A DNA stretch of 64,000 nt from Acholoe squamosa (Eukaryota; Annelida; Polychaeta; Phyllodocida; Polynoidae), in assembly GCA_949317995.1 (NCBI GenBank), contig OX439035.1, positions 3,214,181 to 3,278,180 of the forward strand. Direction: 5' to 3'. The notes under the pieces are model-generated. The model saw nothing but the letters and a program-made list of their open reading frames with translations. It had not been told where the DNA came from and searched no databases. This document shows positions 32,607-43,574 of the stretch, in pieces. Numbering within the stretch: position 1 is the stretch's first letter; every line of letters starts with the position of its first letter. The position numbers were made by a program, and so were the translations under genes.

Positions 32607-33170
32607 ATGGTTTGTGGTGTTAGTGATTTCAGGGAGAGGAGGGGACTGGTAATTTCGTCAATAAATTGTCGTAGTTTTGAAGACAAATATAATGAAATCT
32701 ATGGGATATTAGGGAGGAGTGACATAATATGTCTATGTGAAACCTGGCTGAAGCCTGCCTCACCTGATGGCCTGATTAATAGAGAGGATAGGTTACTGTA
32801 TAGGAATGATAGAATTGGTAAAAATTGTGGAGGAGTTGGCCTAAGTGTGAAGGCTGGCCTAGGGCAGTATATTAGAGTTGTAAATGACTTTACCATACAT
32901 ACCATCGATTATGAAAGTATTGCTATTATGTTAAACCTTCCTGGTGAAAAGGATTTATTGATTGTCTCTATCTATAGAATCCCAAATACGAATGTACCAA
33001 ATTTTATTAATTTCTTACGATCCATCGCTGGTTACGAATATAACAACAATCATGGTAGGCATGAGACTTGGATCTTAGGTGATATTAATCTCAATATGTA
33101 TGATGAAAATGATGCAGGGTGTGAAAGTTTCAGAAATGTGTACAGGATATTGGATGGAAAATACTAATTA
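32607..33170 (+). pseudogene. LINE ORF2, APE endonuclease domain
   Basis: N-terminal nuclease that nicks target DNA for target-primed reverse transcription. Conserved pieces in order: INCRSF, IICLCETWL (catalytic Glu), GGVGLSVK, LIVSIYR and WILGDINLNMY (Asp/Asn). A one-base frame change near 33150-33170 interrupts it. The rest of the domain (TCIDNIITNS, then SDHLPV with the catalytic His) lies at the start of the next frame. The start codon is uncertain. No ORF1 is visible upstream, so the copy may be 5' truncated. Confidence 0.88.
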
Positions 33171-35491
33171 ATGAGGTGACGAGACCATTTAGTGGTACTT
33201 GTATTGATAACATAATTACAAATAGCTTAGATGTAACTATTGCAAGTACGGTCTCTGCCCTAATTTCTGATCACCTCCCAGTTTTTGGTTATATAGGACA
33301 TGAGAATATCAGTTATGTTAGCACTAAGTATAGAGGAAGAGATTATAGAAACTTTAATGAAGACAGATTTAGAGATGTTTTAGAATCATGTGACTGGAAA
33401 CCCTATTATAATATTACTGATGATCTCGATATATTATGGGATATGTTATTGACTCCGTTAATTGAGTATTTGGACACTTTTCATCCTCATGTTGACCGAT
33501 ACATTAAAAAAAGTAGGAGATCATGGATTGATGATGAAGTTATGGATTTAGTATTTGAAAGAGAAGGATGGTTACGTCTCTATAGTGCCAATAAAAGTGT
33601 TCAGGAAAGGCAAACCATAAAGGATTGTCGAAGAAAAATTAGAAAGAAAATTAAAGCAAATCAAATTGGTGGTGTCATGCAAGAGTTGCAAGTATGTTAT
33701 GGTAATCCCAAAAAATTCTGGAAACACATAAATAACTTGTTTAAAGATTCAAATTCTATTGTGTATCCAGACATGAGACATCATATAACTGGTGCTGATG
33801 TAACTTCTGATGATGTTTGTGAATATGTAAATGACTATTTTTGTAATATTGGTAAGGATCTGCATATTGCTGCTGTTGGAACTGATCAATATCTTGTGGA
33901 TAATAATCTAGATATAGATGAACTATTGGCAAATGAAAACTTCTTAGATCAGAATATTAAGGTTAATAAGTGGGATGTCCATTTTGCTCTAAAAGAAATT
34001 GATAAAAATAAGTCATCAGGCATAGACGGAATAAGGGGAAATATACTACATTGTGCATTATTGTTGTTGATAAATCAATTCACTCATCTGATACAAATTA
34101 GTTTGGACAGGGGTATTTTTCCTAATTGTTGGGCAATGGCAGTTGTAAGACCATTACCTAAGGATTGGGATTTGGCAATGGTAAAAAATTGGCGACCCAT
34201 ATCAATACTACCAATGCCATCTAAAGTCATTGAGAAAATTATGTATTATTACTTATGTGAAAGTATGAAGAAAAATGGTACTTTTTGTGAAAACCAAAAT
34301 GGTTACAAAAAAGGGACAGGTACTGGTGATGCCACTTTTGACTTTGTTAATGAGCTTTATGAATGTAGAAACAATGGTCTGAAAACAGGGGCTCTATTCA
34401 TAGACTTCACTAAAGCATTTGACAGTGTATTACATTCAAAATTGCTAATTAAACTCAGTAAACTTGGTTTGAGTAAATCTAATTTTCTATGGTTTAAAAG
34501 TTACCTGGAAAATAGAAAACAACTAACTAGCTATGGTAATAAGTTGTCCTCAAACCAAGATATTGATTACGGTGTCCCTCAAGGATCAGTTTTAGGTCCC
34601 CTGTTGTTTGTCCTATATATTGATGATGTTGTTAAGGTCTTAAAAAAATGCAAGATTAAACTGTATGCTGATGACATTGTGATTTATAGTTCTAACAAAG
34701 ATGTAGACTTGGTTAATGAGAATTTGAATGAAGATGTAATTAACTTTAAGCGTTGGGTTATCGAAAACAGACTAACAGTAAATCCAACTAAAACAAAATT
34801 TATGTGGTTTTGTAATGCTCATAAATTAAAAAGATGTCCAGATTCTACTATAGACTTCAATGGCAGCACTGTGCAAACTGTCACCTTCTTTCCATATCTA
34901 GGTGTACATATTGACAGTAAACTTAGTTTTGATAAACAGATTAAAATTATCAAAAGAAACGTATGCAATAAACTATTTAGGTTTGCTAAGTCAAGAAAGT
35001 TTTTAACACAAGAGCAAAGTGTAAAGATATACTGTTGTACAATCAGACCAATTATAGAATATTGTTCATTTATAAGTACTAGTTGTAATGAGGATGGTCT
35101 TGTGGCATTACAACGACTGCAAAATAGAGCTCTTAGAGTTTGTCTGAAATGCAATATTAGACGGTATAGTGTGAAGGAGTTGCATGAAATTTGTAAGGTT
35201 CCAGTGTTAGAGAAAAGATTTGACATGCTATTATTATGCTTAATGTATAAGAAATCAAAGACTGTGTTAAATAGACCATAATCTTATAATACAAGGTCTC
35301 AAAAGAAGATTGTTTTTGAACTACCTAGGGTTATTACTAGACACTATAAAAGATCGCCATGGTACAGAGGGGTTGCTCTCTGGAATACTCTACCTGAGGA
35401 GATTCAGAAAGCTACGACAAAGGTAAAATTCAAAGAGGGTGTGATGAAGATAGAAAATATAAGGTTGAACCTGAAATTGGGTTATAATTGA
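33171..35491 (+). pseudogene. LINE ORF2, reverse transcriptase and C-terminal region
   Basis: Non-LTR RT with the end of the endonuclease (SDHLPVF), then KSSGIDGI, NWRPISILP, NGYKKGTGT, LFIDFTKAFDSV, YGVPQGSVLGPLLF and the catalytic LYADDIVIYS. The order and wording fit the Jockey/CR1-like group. A TAA at 35279-35281 is a nonsense change, because the same frame continues with KRSPWYRGVALWNTLPEEIQ to a TGA at 35489-35491. Two lesions (frameshift and stop) make the copy inactive. The last ~140 bp of this ORF form the left end of the 5.9-kb duplicated unit, so a second copy of the LINE tail appears at 41.28-41.41 kb. Confidence 0.9.
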
Positions 35492-35523
35492 TAATGAGAA
35501 GCAGGTGTGGAAACTGTGCCGCT

Positions 35524-35572
35524 TCATATTCATATTCATATTCATATTCATATTCATACTCACATTCATATC
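35524..35572 (+). repeat. (CATATT)n hexanucleotide repeat
   Basis: About eight near-perfect CATATT/CATACT units; duplicated at 41447-41495. Confidence 0.95.
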
Positions 35573-35796
35573 CTTTTTCATGTTTACATCCATATTGATA
35601 TTGCTGATGTTCCCATATGCATATGACCAATAATCATGAATCGTCGTTATCTGGGCTGCCAGGGGGGTCTAAAAAATATTCTGGACCAGCCTAAAATGTT
35701 TTAGGGTACATATAGTACAGGTATTGGGGCTTACAGTCCATATATGCGGGTAGCTTAAATATCATTTTTAAATCCACAGCGTGGGACCAAATTTGA

Positions 35797-36330
35797 GGGT
35801 CTCTCTAGGGTCTAATCGCTACTGATTGTACCATAGATTTAAGCCTTAATAGAGTAAGATGTTGATATTAACAGGCTAAGTTACTCTCATAAAGGTCTAT
35901 TGTCATATAAGATATTATAGTTAGATATGTTATACACTGGTGGCATTCTCTATGGGCTCTCTAGGGTGTAGGGTCTCTCTCGGGTCTAGGGTCTCTCTAG
36001 GGTCCAACTGTTAGTGATTGTACCTTAACTCTAAGCCTTAATGGATAGAGATGTTGATATTAACAGGCCAGGTTACCCTCATAAAGGTCCATTGTCATAT
36101 AAGATATAATATTTCGATATATTATACACTGGTGACAGACTATAGGGCCTCTCTCAGGTCTAGGGTCTCTCTCGGGTCTAGGGTCTCTCTAGGGTCCAAT
36201 TGCTAGTGATTGTATTATAGCTCTAAGTCTTAATGGAGTAGGGGTTTGATACTAACAGGCCAAGATACTTTGATATAAAGGTCAATTAACATGTAAGAGA
36301 TTATAGTTAAATATATTATACACAGGGAAG
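35797..36330 (+). repeat. 192-bp triplicated repeat
   Basis: Three successive units start near 35797, 35989 and 36181 with GGGTCTCTCTAGGGTC. Each continues through GTGATTGTA, TAAGYCTTAATGG, GATATTAACAGGC and ATTATACACTGG. The third lacks its end. The junctions carry extra copies of the 10-mer GGGTCTCTCT. Duplicated at 41720-42253. No coding content. Confidence 0.9.
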
Positions 36331-36591
36331 GAGGGAGGGCAGGAGGGAGGGCAGGAGGGAGGGCAGGAGGGAGGGCAGGAGGGAGGGCAGGAGCAAGAGA
36401 TGGAGGAGGGATGGAGGGAGGGGAGGAGGGAGGGGAAGAGGGGAGGAGAGAGGGGAGGAGAGGAGAAGGGAGGGGAAGAGGGGAGGAGGGAGGGGAGAAA
36501 GGAAGGAGGGAGGGCTGAGGAGGGGAGGGAGAAGGGAAGGGAAGGAGGGTAGGAGAGGAGGAGGAGGGTGGGGGAAGGGAGGGAGGTTGAA
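36319..36591 (+). repeat. Purine-only tract (GGAGGGAGGGCA)n
   Basis: About 270 bp almost free of pyrimidines on the plus strand, starting with regular GGAGGGAGGGCA units and becoming irregular GGGAGGGGA. Such tracts can form triplex or G-quadruplex structures. Pro/Ser frames on the opposite strand are composition artefacts. Duplicated at 42242-42514. 36592-37650 holds only AT-rich sequence, including the dispersed repeat shared with 12689-12752. Confidence 0.95.
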
Positions 36592-37651
36592 TATATAACA
36601 ATCTTTTTTTTAATTTTCACAAAGGATACATGTTAAAACACACCTTTAACCTATGCATTCTTTCTACAAAATAAAAGAAATCTAACATTTTAGCAAAAGT
36701 TTTACAAATTTACCTAAATGTTACAAAATGACACTTTTTACACACAAAATTTCCTTATTTAAGCAAAAATTTTACAAAAATTTTACAAATTTACCTAGAG
36801 CTTGCTGTGTAGAGCCAGTAATGAGAAGAGTTATGTGTGTAGAGTGGAAAGTCAGGTAGCACCTTAGAACTTCCAATAAACGACACGCTTTGATTAAATG
36901 CAGGCTTTGTCACGAGGTAAACAAAACCCACCTGACTGGTCAGTGTAGGCAGAGTGATTATTTTTGTAGTGAGTCACTCTTATGGCAAATTTAACTTGTG
37001 CTTTTAGCCACTAGCTATGTGACCACAAAGCCGCGTGTAAGTAAGTTTGTACATAGATAGTAAACCTATATGCCATAGCTGCAAATGAATTAATTATTTC
37101 CTAGCGGTCACCAAACTTTTGATCGCCTTCTCACTGGTTGTCAGCTGGAAACTGACAGGTTGTTGAAATTTTGATCCACAGAGGTCAGGTCTCCAGTTTC
37201 AGAAGTGTTCAAGCTTCTCACTGGTCGTCAAGTGACAAAGGTGTTGGTTTCTAATTGGAGGTTGAGGTGCGATGGTAGTTTGTGACTGGGAGTGTGAACG
37301 ACTCAGTGTCTTCCTTCCTGCTGCAACAATTGCTTTACAGACTTGACTGGAGCTGGGACCATGTTTGGCTGTCAGTTTTGTGAGTGAGGAACAAAAATAG
37401 GGACACATCCTTTAGACAATAAAACCATTCAGTATGATTCACAAGAGATCCACATTAATACCATATTGACATATAAGGCGGAATAGCAGTGTTTTGACAG
37501 TTAATGACAAAGTTATAGCGCTTAGTCAACAGATAAAACAAGGCGCGGGCTTAATATCCAAGGACGCTTCTTTTAGTTTATCTTTAACACACCAGGTGGC
37601 GACGCTCAGTTGCTTGGACCCGGTCCTTTAGGACAAGTTGACGCTTCTGTG

Positions 37652-38053
37652 ATGAATCAAGGTAAGTGGTTTGAAAATTTTGTATTTTGGGTGGAATTTT
37701 GAATTTTGATCATTTGTGTCAAAAAAAGGGCAAAAATTTTGGTTGTGACGCTTGTTTCCCGCAGCTCAATTGGGTATAAAAAGGACTTCCCGGCGTTTTT
37801 TTATGTCAAAGTTTATGTAATCAGCACCATGGAGGTATTTTACTTTCACATAATTTTTATTATCCTACACTTGGATGTTCACATGGAGGGCAGCAGGTAA
37901 GTGAAAAGTGTAAACGGAGAATTTTGTTGAATTTTGAGGTAATTTTTGGTTGGGTGAGTTGCTAAAAGGAAATTGTTTCATTTCAGCATTGTTGAGATAC
38001 ATTTTACCATCCAAGCGGTGCTGCCCCTGTCGGGCATGATGAATGGCTGGTAA
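37652..38053 (+). CDS. Possible small spliced gene, unit 1 (secreted-type 44-residue peptide)
   Basis: Canonical splice signals fit a three-exon transcript: exon ending ATGAATCAAG before GTAAGT (donor at 37662); acceptor CCCGCAG before 37765; exon ending CAGCAG before GTAAGT (donor at 37897); acceptor TTTCAG before 37987. In exon 2 an ATG at 37829 lies in a strong Kozak context (GCACCATGG). It opens a frame that begins with a hydrophobic, signal-peptide-like stretch (MEVFYFHIIFIILHL). The frame crosses the second intron in phase and stops at TAA 38051-38053, giving 44 residues. The upstream ATG in exon 1 would make only a short peptide. No known family recognised. Splicing and expression are inference from motifs alone. 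Confidence 0.4.
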
Positions 38054-38611
38054 TCAGGCAAGTCAAAGTTTACTGATGGGTTTTAATGGACCGAAATCAA
38101 GTTTACTTGTGATAGCACACGTCATTGTTGTTGTTTTGACACGCACACCAAGTGTGGGCACCTGTGACAGGCTGTTGTCATGGTGACGCCGTTTGACGGA
38201 CATCTTTTTTTGGCATTGCGGTGAAATTTCAAAATGGCTTTTAGGATGTGGCATCTGGCGGGAAAACTTTTAGGCGCCTCGGTGGGTACGTGCTGAGTAA
38301 ACACTGATTTAATCTAACTGTCTATGTTAGTTTTGGTTAGCTTATGGTCTAATCTGATGTTAGAGTTAACTAGCTAGGTAGGTAGCGCTAAATGACGGGT
38401 AGGGGAGTAAGATGCCTTTGGGGTTGGGAGTAAGATGCTGTTGTGGGGAGGGGGATCCCCACACAAGCGTGTGACAGGTTTTATCTAATGCTTTATCTGG
38501 CGGGACGTGCTACAGTACCTGACATCCCCACATAAGTGTAATGTATGTGAGTAGTATAGTATGTATCGGAACGGGACTATAGCTAATCTAAGGATATCAC
38601 TCACTGGGGAT

Positions 38612-38954
38612 GCAGCCAATCAGAGGCCTCCCTTTTGGCAGGAAGTTCAAATGTGGGATCACATGACCTAGACCCCCCGTGGTGTGGCACCAAAATGGAC
38701 CAATCAGAACCCTCCCTTTTGGTGGGAAATTCAAATTGGTCACGTGAACCAAACCCCCTGTGATGTGCCGCCAATATGGCGCCCTCTGATTGGCTGGCTG
38801 TTTAGGTCACGTGACCTCTATTATGCAAATAAGGTCACATGACCCTAATTTGAATGGACCAATCAGAGGTCGTCATTTTGGTGGGAAATTTGAAATATTT
38901 GGTTATGTGACTCTATTTTTTAAATTTTTTACTAAAATGGACACCTCTGATTGG
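38612..38954. promoter_or_regulatory. CCAAT / E-box / E2F-like motif cluster, unit 1
   Basis: In 340 bp the 9-mer CCAATCAGA occurs five times (38616, 38700 and 38859 forward; 38785 and 38946 reversed). It is interleaved with TTTTGGYRGGAA (38633, 38717, 38876), E-boxes in GGTCACGTGACC (38805), TCACATGACC (two) and GTCACGTGAAC, an octamer ATGCAAAT (38823) and AATATGGCGCC. The order CCAATCAGA, CTCCC, TTTTGGTGGGAA, TTCAAAT, TCACRTGA repeats like a degenerate module. Vertebrate NF-Y, USF/MITF-type, octamer and E2F factors bind such sequences. Which gene it would serve is unknown. Duplicated at 44535-44877. Confidence 0.6.
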
Positions 38955-38959
38955 TTGGC

Positions 38960-39610
38960 TGTCCACACATCATACCGTCAGCTGTATGCAAGCAAGTAGT
39001 GATGTGACCTTATTAGCATAAAGAGGTGTGGTTTATTATGTAGGTGAGGGTGTGACTATAGTGAGATATTTTTTATATACAAGAAAAAAAGATTAAAAAA
39101 AAATAAAAAAAAAAAGGGAAATATTTGGGGGCCCTTGGTGGGGGGCCTTTTGGGGGGACATTGGGGTGGGAGGGCCTTTTAGGGGGGCCCTTTTTTTTTT
39201 AAACGCATCCCTTGGGTAGGGGCGGGTTTACTAAAAATAAAATTTACATAATTTAAATATTAAATAGAAATACAATATAACCCACATATGGAGTAGTACA
39301 CATTCCACTTTTATTTGGCATAATTTCATTTAATTTTTTTCATTTTCGAGCAATTATATTTACACGTCATTATATACAAGTTCACACTCTCTACATATCA
39401 TAGTTGAATATAGCATAGGAATACATTAGAAACCCACACATGGATCAGTACACATTTTAATTATATTCAAAAGTCGGTGAATATAAGCTTACATACAAAC
39501 TATCTTGGTGACTTATCTATACATGAATCGTGATACATTGTGGGAGGTCTTTGTCCGGTTCATATATGTTGTCCCTGGTGAATCTATGGTGGTGTCTGGT
39601 GTATATATAA
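38960..39610. other. Non-coding, A-rich and G-rich stretch 3' of the BIR gene
   Basis: Contains A-rich and GGGGCC-rich low-complexity sequence (39085-39200), then AT-rich DNA with short ORFs lacking domains. It would include the 3' untranslated region of the minus-strand BIR gene. A TTTAATTATATT stretch is present but no clear polyadenylation signal is assigned. Same at 44883-45533. Confidence 0.5.
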
Positions 39611-39616
39611 TGTTTC

Positions 39617-40117
39617 TCATTTATCTACTGTGTCCTCCGACGTTACAGTGTGAGAAAACGCAGAAGTTGTTTGTCCAAAAGGAAACACTCCTCCACACTT
39701 CATTCTGAAAAGCTGCAACTCGTTGTCCAGAGAGTTCAATTTCTTCACCATTTTCGTCAGCAAAATTTTGCTCTGTGGACTTAGGTTCATACCTTCAGAG
39801 GCCAATGGGCAGGTAGGAGAATGTCTGAAATGTTCCACGGCAACGTCATCACTTTCTAACCATGTGTGTATAGCGACTCCACATTGGTAGCATTGAACAA
39901 CGTCCTTACCTCCGATGTAAAACAATCCGTGGGCAGCGAGTTTCTCTGTGAAAGGACGGGGTTTATTCCACATAATTGAATCGAAAGTGTTGAGTCTCCT
40001 TGATAAATCGACAAAACATACATACTTGACCATTCTCTTAGGTAGGTAGGTAGGTAGGTAACGTGGTGGGAGCAGTGACAATGGTGGTAGTAGCTGTGTC
40101 GAGTGTGGATGTACCAG
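39617..40117 (-). CDS. BIR-domain coding block, unit 1
   Basis: BIR domains bind caspases or other partners and define inhibitor-of-apoptosis proteins. The block encodes a single complete BIR: RRLNTFDS, then WNKPRPFTEKLAAHGLFYIG, then the zinc ligands in VQCYQCGVAIHTW, DDVAVEHFRHSPTC. It is followed by about 60 residues without a RING or other domain and a stop at 39617. If translated alone, the first ATG is at 40031-40033. A frame open to 40117 joins in phase to the upstream death-domain block through an 82-nt candidate intron (donor GTAAAG at 40199, acceptor GCAG ending at 40118; no good pyrimidine tract). Preceding CTACC repeats encode a Pro/Tyr/Leu linker. Cytoplasmic apoptosis or NF-kB-type signalling is the likely setting. 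Confidence 0.75.
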   Translation of the reverse strand: MVHPHSTQLLPPLSLLPPRYLPTYLPKRMVKYVCFVDLSRRLNTFDSIMWNKPRPFTEKLAAHGLFYIGGKDVVQCYQCGVAIHTWLESDDVAVEHFRHSPTCPLASEGMNLSPQSKILLTKMVKKLNSLDNELQLFRMKCGGVFPFGQTTSAFSHTVTSEDTVDK

Positions 40118-40157
40118 CTGCATACTCTCTGTCTCCACCACGTTCCTGTGTAGCGAC

Positions 40158-40898
40158 TTAAGATCTGATTCCTGTGGTGCACTCCTCCGCCTCCTTTACA
40201 TAATTCACCACGCCCTTCCACAATAACCCTCCACGTCTCATCTCTTTTTCTTTGTTTTCAAAGTGAAGCAATATATATCTGGCCACTTCAAACCTCCTCA
40301 TGTCATCCATCTGCACACGAATGAGCTGATGATATGTACTGTTTGGTTTAGCTTGCCACATTTTCAACACTCTGAAGGCATGGAGAGACATGTCTTGTTC
40401 CGGTTGTTGAGCAATACTATTTAGCTTTTCAGACATCAAGTCTAAATACGTCCCCATATCTTTCCACTCCCTGGATAGAGATTCAGACATGGTGACAAAG
40501 TACCTCTCCATTAAAAACTGGTTGGGGTTGTTGTAATCCAATTTGTACGTCTTGAAAAAGTTCTGCGACTGAAGTAACAGAGCTTGTTGATAAACACTCA
40601 TGTAGGCATGGTGGAGTTCTCCCCATCTGGCATGAGGTGTAGTTTTAGACCACCAAGTTTGGAACATCTCCATACACATATCCTGCACCATCTTGATAAT
40701 GACCATCTCCTGCAGACGATCATAGGCGATGTCCAAGTAGATTCCCAATTTCTTCCAAGATCCAACTAACAGCCTTCCTATATCATGAAGCAAACAATCA
40801 CTATACGTCAAATTCATTTCACACATGATACCGTCATCCTGTACACTCACTTCACATACGTCAGAGCCAGATAGTGAGGAAGTATTTTCAAGACTCAT
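40158..40898 (-). CDS. Tandem death-domain protein block, unit 1
   Basis: An ATG at 40896-40898 lies just inside an exon (acceptor TTTTTGCAG ending at 40904) and opens 246 residues. Two death-fold repeats are visible. The first is around LLHDIGRLLVGSWKKLGIYL with later FQTWWSKTTPHARWGELHHA. The second is around SESLSREWKDMGTYLDL with later AFRVLKMWQAKPNSTYHQLI. Both show the helix 1-2 LG..W..L pattern and the helix 5 W typical of death domains, which self-associate in apoptosis and innate signalling. The frame ends at 40158, or splices at 40199 into the BIR block. An upstream non-coding exon ends at 41100 with a GTAAGT donor (intron 41099-40904). Confidence 0.7.
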   Translation of the reverse strand: MSLENTSSLSGSDVCEVSVQDDGIMCEMNLTYSDCLLHDIGRLLVGSWKKLGIYLDIAYDRLQEMVIIKMVQDMCMEMFQTWWSKTTPHARWGELHHAYMSVYQQALLLQSQNFFKTYKLDYNNPNQFLMERYFVTMSESLSREWKDMGTYLDLMSEKLNSIAQQPEQDMSLHAFRVLKMWQAKPNSTYHQLIRVQMDDMRRFEVARYILLHFENKEKEMRRGGLLWKGVVNYVKEAEECTTGIRS

Positions 40899-40903
40899 CT
40901 TGT

Positions 40904-41273
40904 CTGCAAAAACTTCAGAAATCACTTGATGAAAGGTGGTAGGTGGGCAGGTAGGCAGGCAGGTTGGTGGTGCTGGTGATGGAAAAGGAAGTGGCAGTAG
41001 GCGCGGTAGTCGTAGTGGTCAGCAGTGATATATCCTTCCAAGAGAAATCGGGGTGCTTTATGTAGGGTGATCTAAGTTTATTTCCAGCTGGATACTTACC
41101 ACCAACTTTTCCTTCCTGTGTAGCATCTTATCAGCATGAGCCTTTTGAATTTGTTAACATCAAACAGGAGGAAAGACACTGTGACAAGTGTATTTGGTGG
41201 GATTAGGGGTGATTGCTTTCATTCTGTGTAGCAACTCATCTTTTAGATCTGTTGACAAAAAAACAGGTGGAAA
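40904..41273 (-). other. 5' exon and first intron of the death-domain/BIR gene, unit 1
   Basis: On the minus strand an AG near 41255 (TTTGTCAACAG) may be an acceptor for a further upstream exon. The exon reads into GGTG before the GTAAGTATCC donor at 41099. The intron is 196 nt and ends TTTTTGCAG. The phrase CTACACAG/AGATCT recurs here three times and again near 40150, as if exon sequence had been internally duplicated. Confidence 0.45.
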
Positions 41274-43574
41274 AAATCGCCATGGTACAGAGGGGTTGCT
41301 CTCTGGAATACTCTACCTGAGGAGATTCAGAAAGCTACGACAAAGGTAAAATTCAAAGAGGGTGTGATGAAGATAGAAAATATAAGGTTGAACCTGAAAT
41401 TGGGTTATAATTGATAATGAGAAGCAGGTGTGGAAACTGTGCCGCTTCATATTCATATTCATATTCATATTCATATTCATACTCACATTCATATCCTTTT
41501 TCATGTTTACATCCATATTGATATTGCTGATGTTCCCATATGCATATGACCAATAATCATGAATCGTCGTTATCTGGGCTGCCAGGGGGGTCTAAAAAAT
41601 ATTCTGGACCAGCCTAAAATGTTTTAGGGTACATATAGTACAGGTATTGGGGCTTACAGTCCATATATGCGGGTAGCTTAAATATCATTTTTAAATCCAC
41701 AGCGTGGGACCAAATTTGAGGGTCTCTCTAGGGTCTAATCGCTACTGATTGTACCATAGATTTAAGCCTTAATAGAGTAAGATGTTGATATTAACAGGCT
41801 AAGTTACTCTCATAAAGGTCTATTGTCATATAAGATATTATAGTTAGATATGTTATACACTGGTGGCATTCTCTATGGGCTCTCTAGGGTGTAGGGTCTC
41901 TCTCGGGTCTAGGGTCTCTCTAGGGTCCAACTGTTAGTGATTGTACCTTAACTCTAAGCCTTAATGGATAGAGATGTTGATATTAACAGGCCAGGTTACC
42001 CTCATAAAGGTCCATTGTCATATAAGATATAATATTTCGATATATTATACACTGGTGACAGACTATAGGGCCTCTCTCAGGTCTAGGGTCTCTCTCGGGT
42101 CTAGGGTCTCTCTAGGGTCCAATTGCTAGTGATTGTATTATAGCTCTAAGTCTTAATGGAGTAGGGGTTTGATACTAACAGGCCAAGATACTTTGATATA
42201 AAGGTCAATTAACATGTAAGAGATTATAGTTAAATATATTATACACAGGGAAGGAGGGAGGGCAGGAGGGAGGGCAGGAGGGAGGGCAGGAGGGAGGGCA
42301 GGAGGGAGGGCAGGAGCAAGAGATGGAGGAGGGATGGAGGGAGGGGAGGAGGGAGGGGAAGAGGGGAGGAGAGAGGGGAGGAGAGGAGAAGGGAGGGGAA
42401 GAGGGGAGGAGGGAGGGGAGAAAGGAAGGAGGGAGGGCTGAGGAGGGGAGGGAGAAGGGAAGGGAAGGAGGGTAGGAGAGGAGGAGGAGGGTGGGGGAAG
42501 GGAGGGAGGTTGAATATATAACAATCTTTTTTTTAATTTTCACAAAGGATACATGTTAAAACACACCTTTAACCTATGCATTCTTTCTACAAAATAAAAG
42601 AAATCTAACATTTTAGCAAAAGTTTTACAAATTTACCTAAATGTTACAAAATGACACTTTTTACACACAAAATTTCCTTATTTAAGCAAAAATTTTACAA
42701 AAATTTTACAAATTTACCTAGAGCTTGCTGTGTAGAGCCAGTAATGAGAAGAGTTATGTGTGTAGAGTGGAAAGTCAGGTAGCACCTTAGAACTTCCAAT
42801 AAACGACACGCTTTGATTAAATGCAGGCTTTGTCACGAGGTAAACAAAACCCACCTGACTGGTCAGTGTAGGCAGAGTGATTATTTTTGTAGTGAGTCAC
42901 TCTTATGGCAAATTTAACTTGTGCTTTTAGCCACTAGCTATGTGACCACAAAGCCGCGTGTAAGTAAGTTTGTACATAGATAGTAAACCTATATGCCATA
43001 GCTGCAAATGAATTAATTATTTCCTAGCGGTCACCAAACTTTTGATCGCCTTCTCACTGGTTGTCAGCTGGAAACTGACAGGTTGTTGAAATTTTGATCC
43101 ACAGAGGTCAGGTCTCCAGTTTCAGAAGTGTTCAAGCTTCTCACTGGTCGTCAAGTGACAAAGGTGTTGGTTTCTAATTGGAGGTTGAGGTGCGATGGTA
43201 GTTTGTGACTGGGAGTGTGAACGACTCAGTGTCTTCCTTCCTGCTGCAACAATTGCTTTACAGACTTGACTGGAGCTGGGACCATGTTTGGCTGTCAGTT
43301 TTGTGAGTGAGGAACAAAAATAGGGACACATCCTTTAGACAATAAAACCATTCAGTATGATTCACAAGAGATCCACATTAATACCATATTGACATATAAG
43401 GCGGAATAGCAGTGTTTTGACAGTTAATGACAAAGTTATAGCGCTTAGTCAACAGATAAAACAAGGCGCGGGCTTAATATCCAAGGACGCTTCTTTTAGT
43501 TTATCTTTAACACACCAGGTGGCGACGCTCAGTTGCTTGGACCCGGTCCTTTAGGACAAGTTGACGCTTCTGTG

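Larger units (their letters stand above)
35350..41273 (+). repeat. 5,923-bp tandem duplication, unit 1
   Basis: Every feature in this interval recurs exactly 5,923 bp further right. I found only a handful of differences: 37725-37732 (A to G), 38903 (T to C), and a few bases in the A-rich run near 39105-39115. The unit begins inside the LINE ORF2 C-terminus (ATCGCCATGG) and ends after AACAGGTGGAAA, where the second copy starts. In order it holds LINE tail, CATATT repeats, a 192-bp triplication, a purine tract, a possible small plus-strand gene, a CCAAT/E-box cluster, and the minus-strand death-domain/BIR gene with its upstream exon. Confidence 0.97.

Noticed and set aside
35390..35630. Met/Asn- and Glu/Tyr-repeat ORFs on the minus strand
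   Set aside because: Artefacts of the CATATT hexamer repeat.
36230..36620. Pro/Ser-rich ORFs on the minus strand (and copies at 42153-42543)
   Set aside because: Translation of the purine-only (GGAGGGAGGGCA)n tract; no conserved protein signal.
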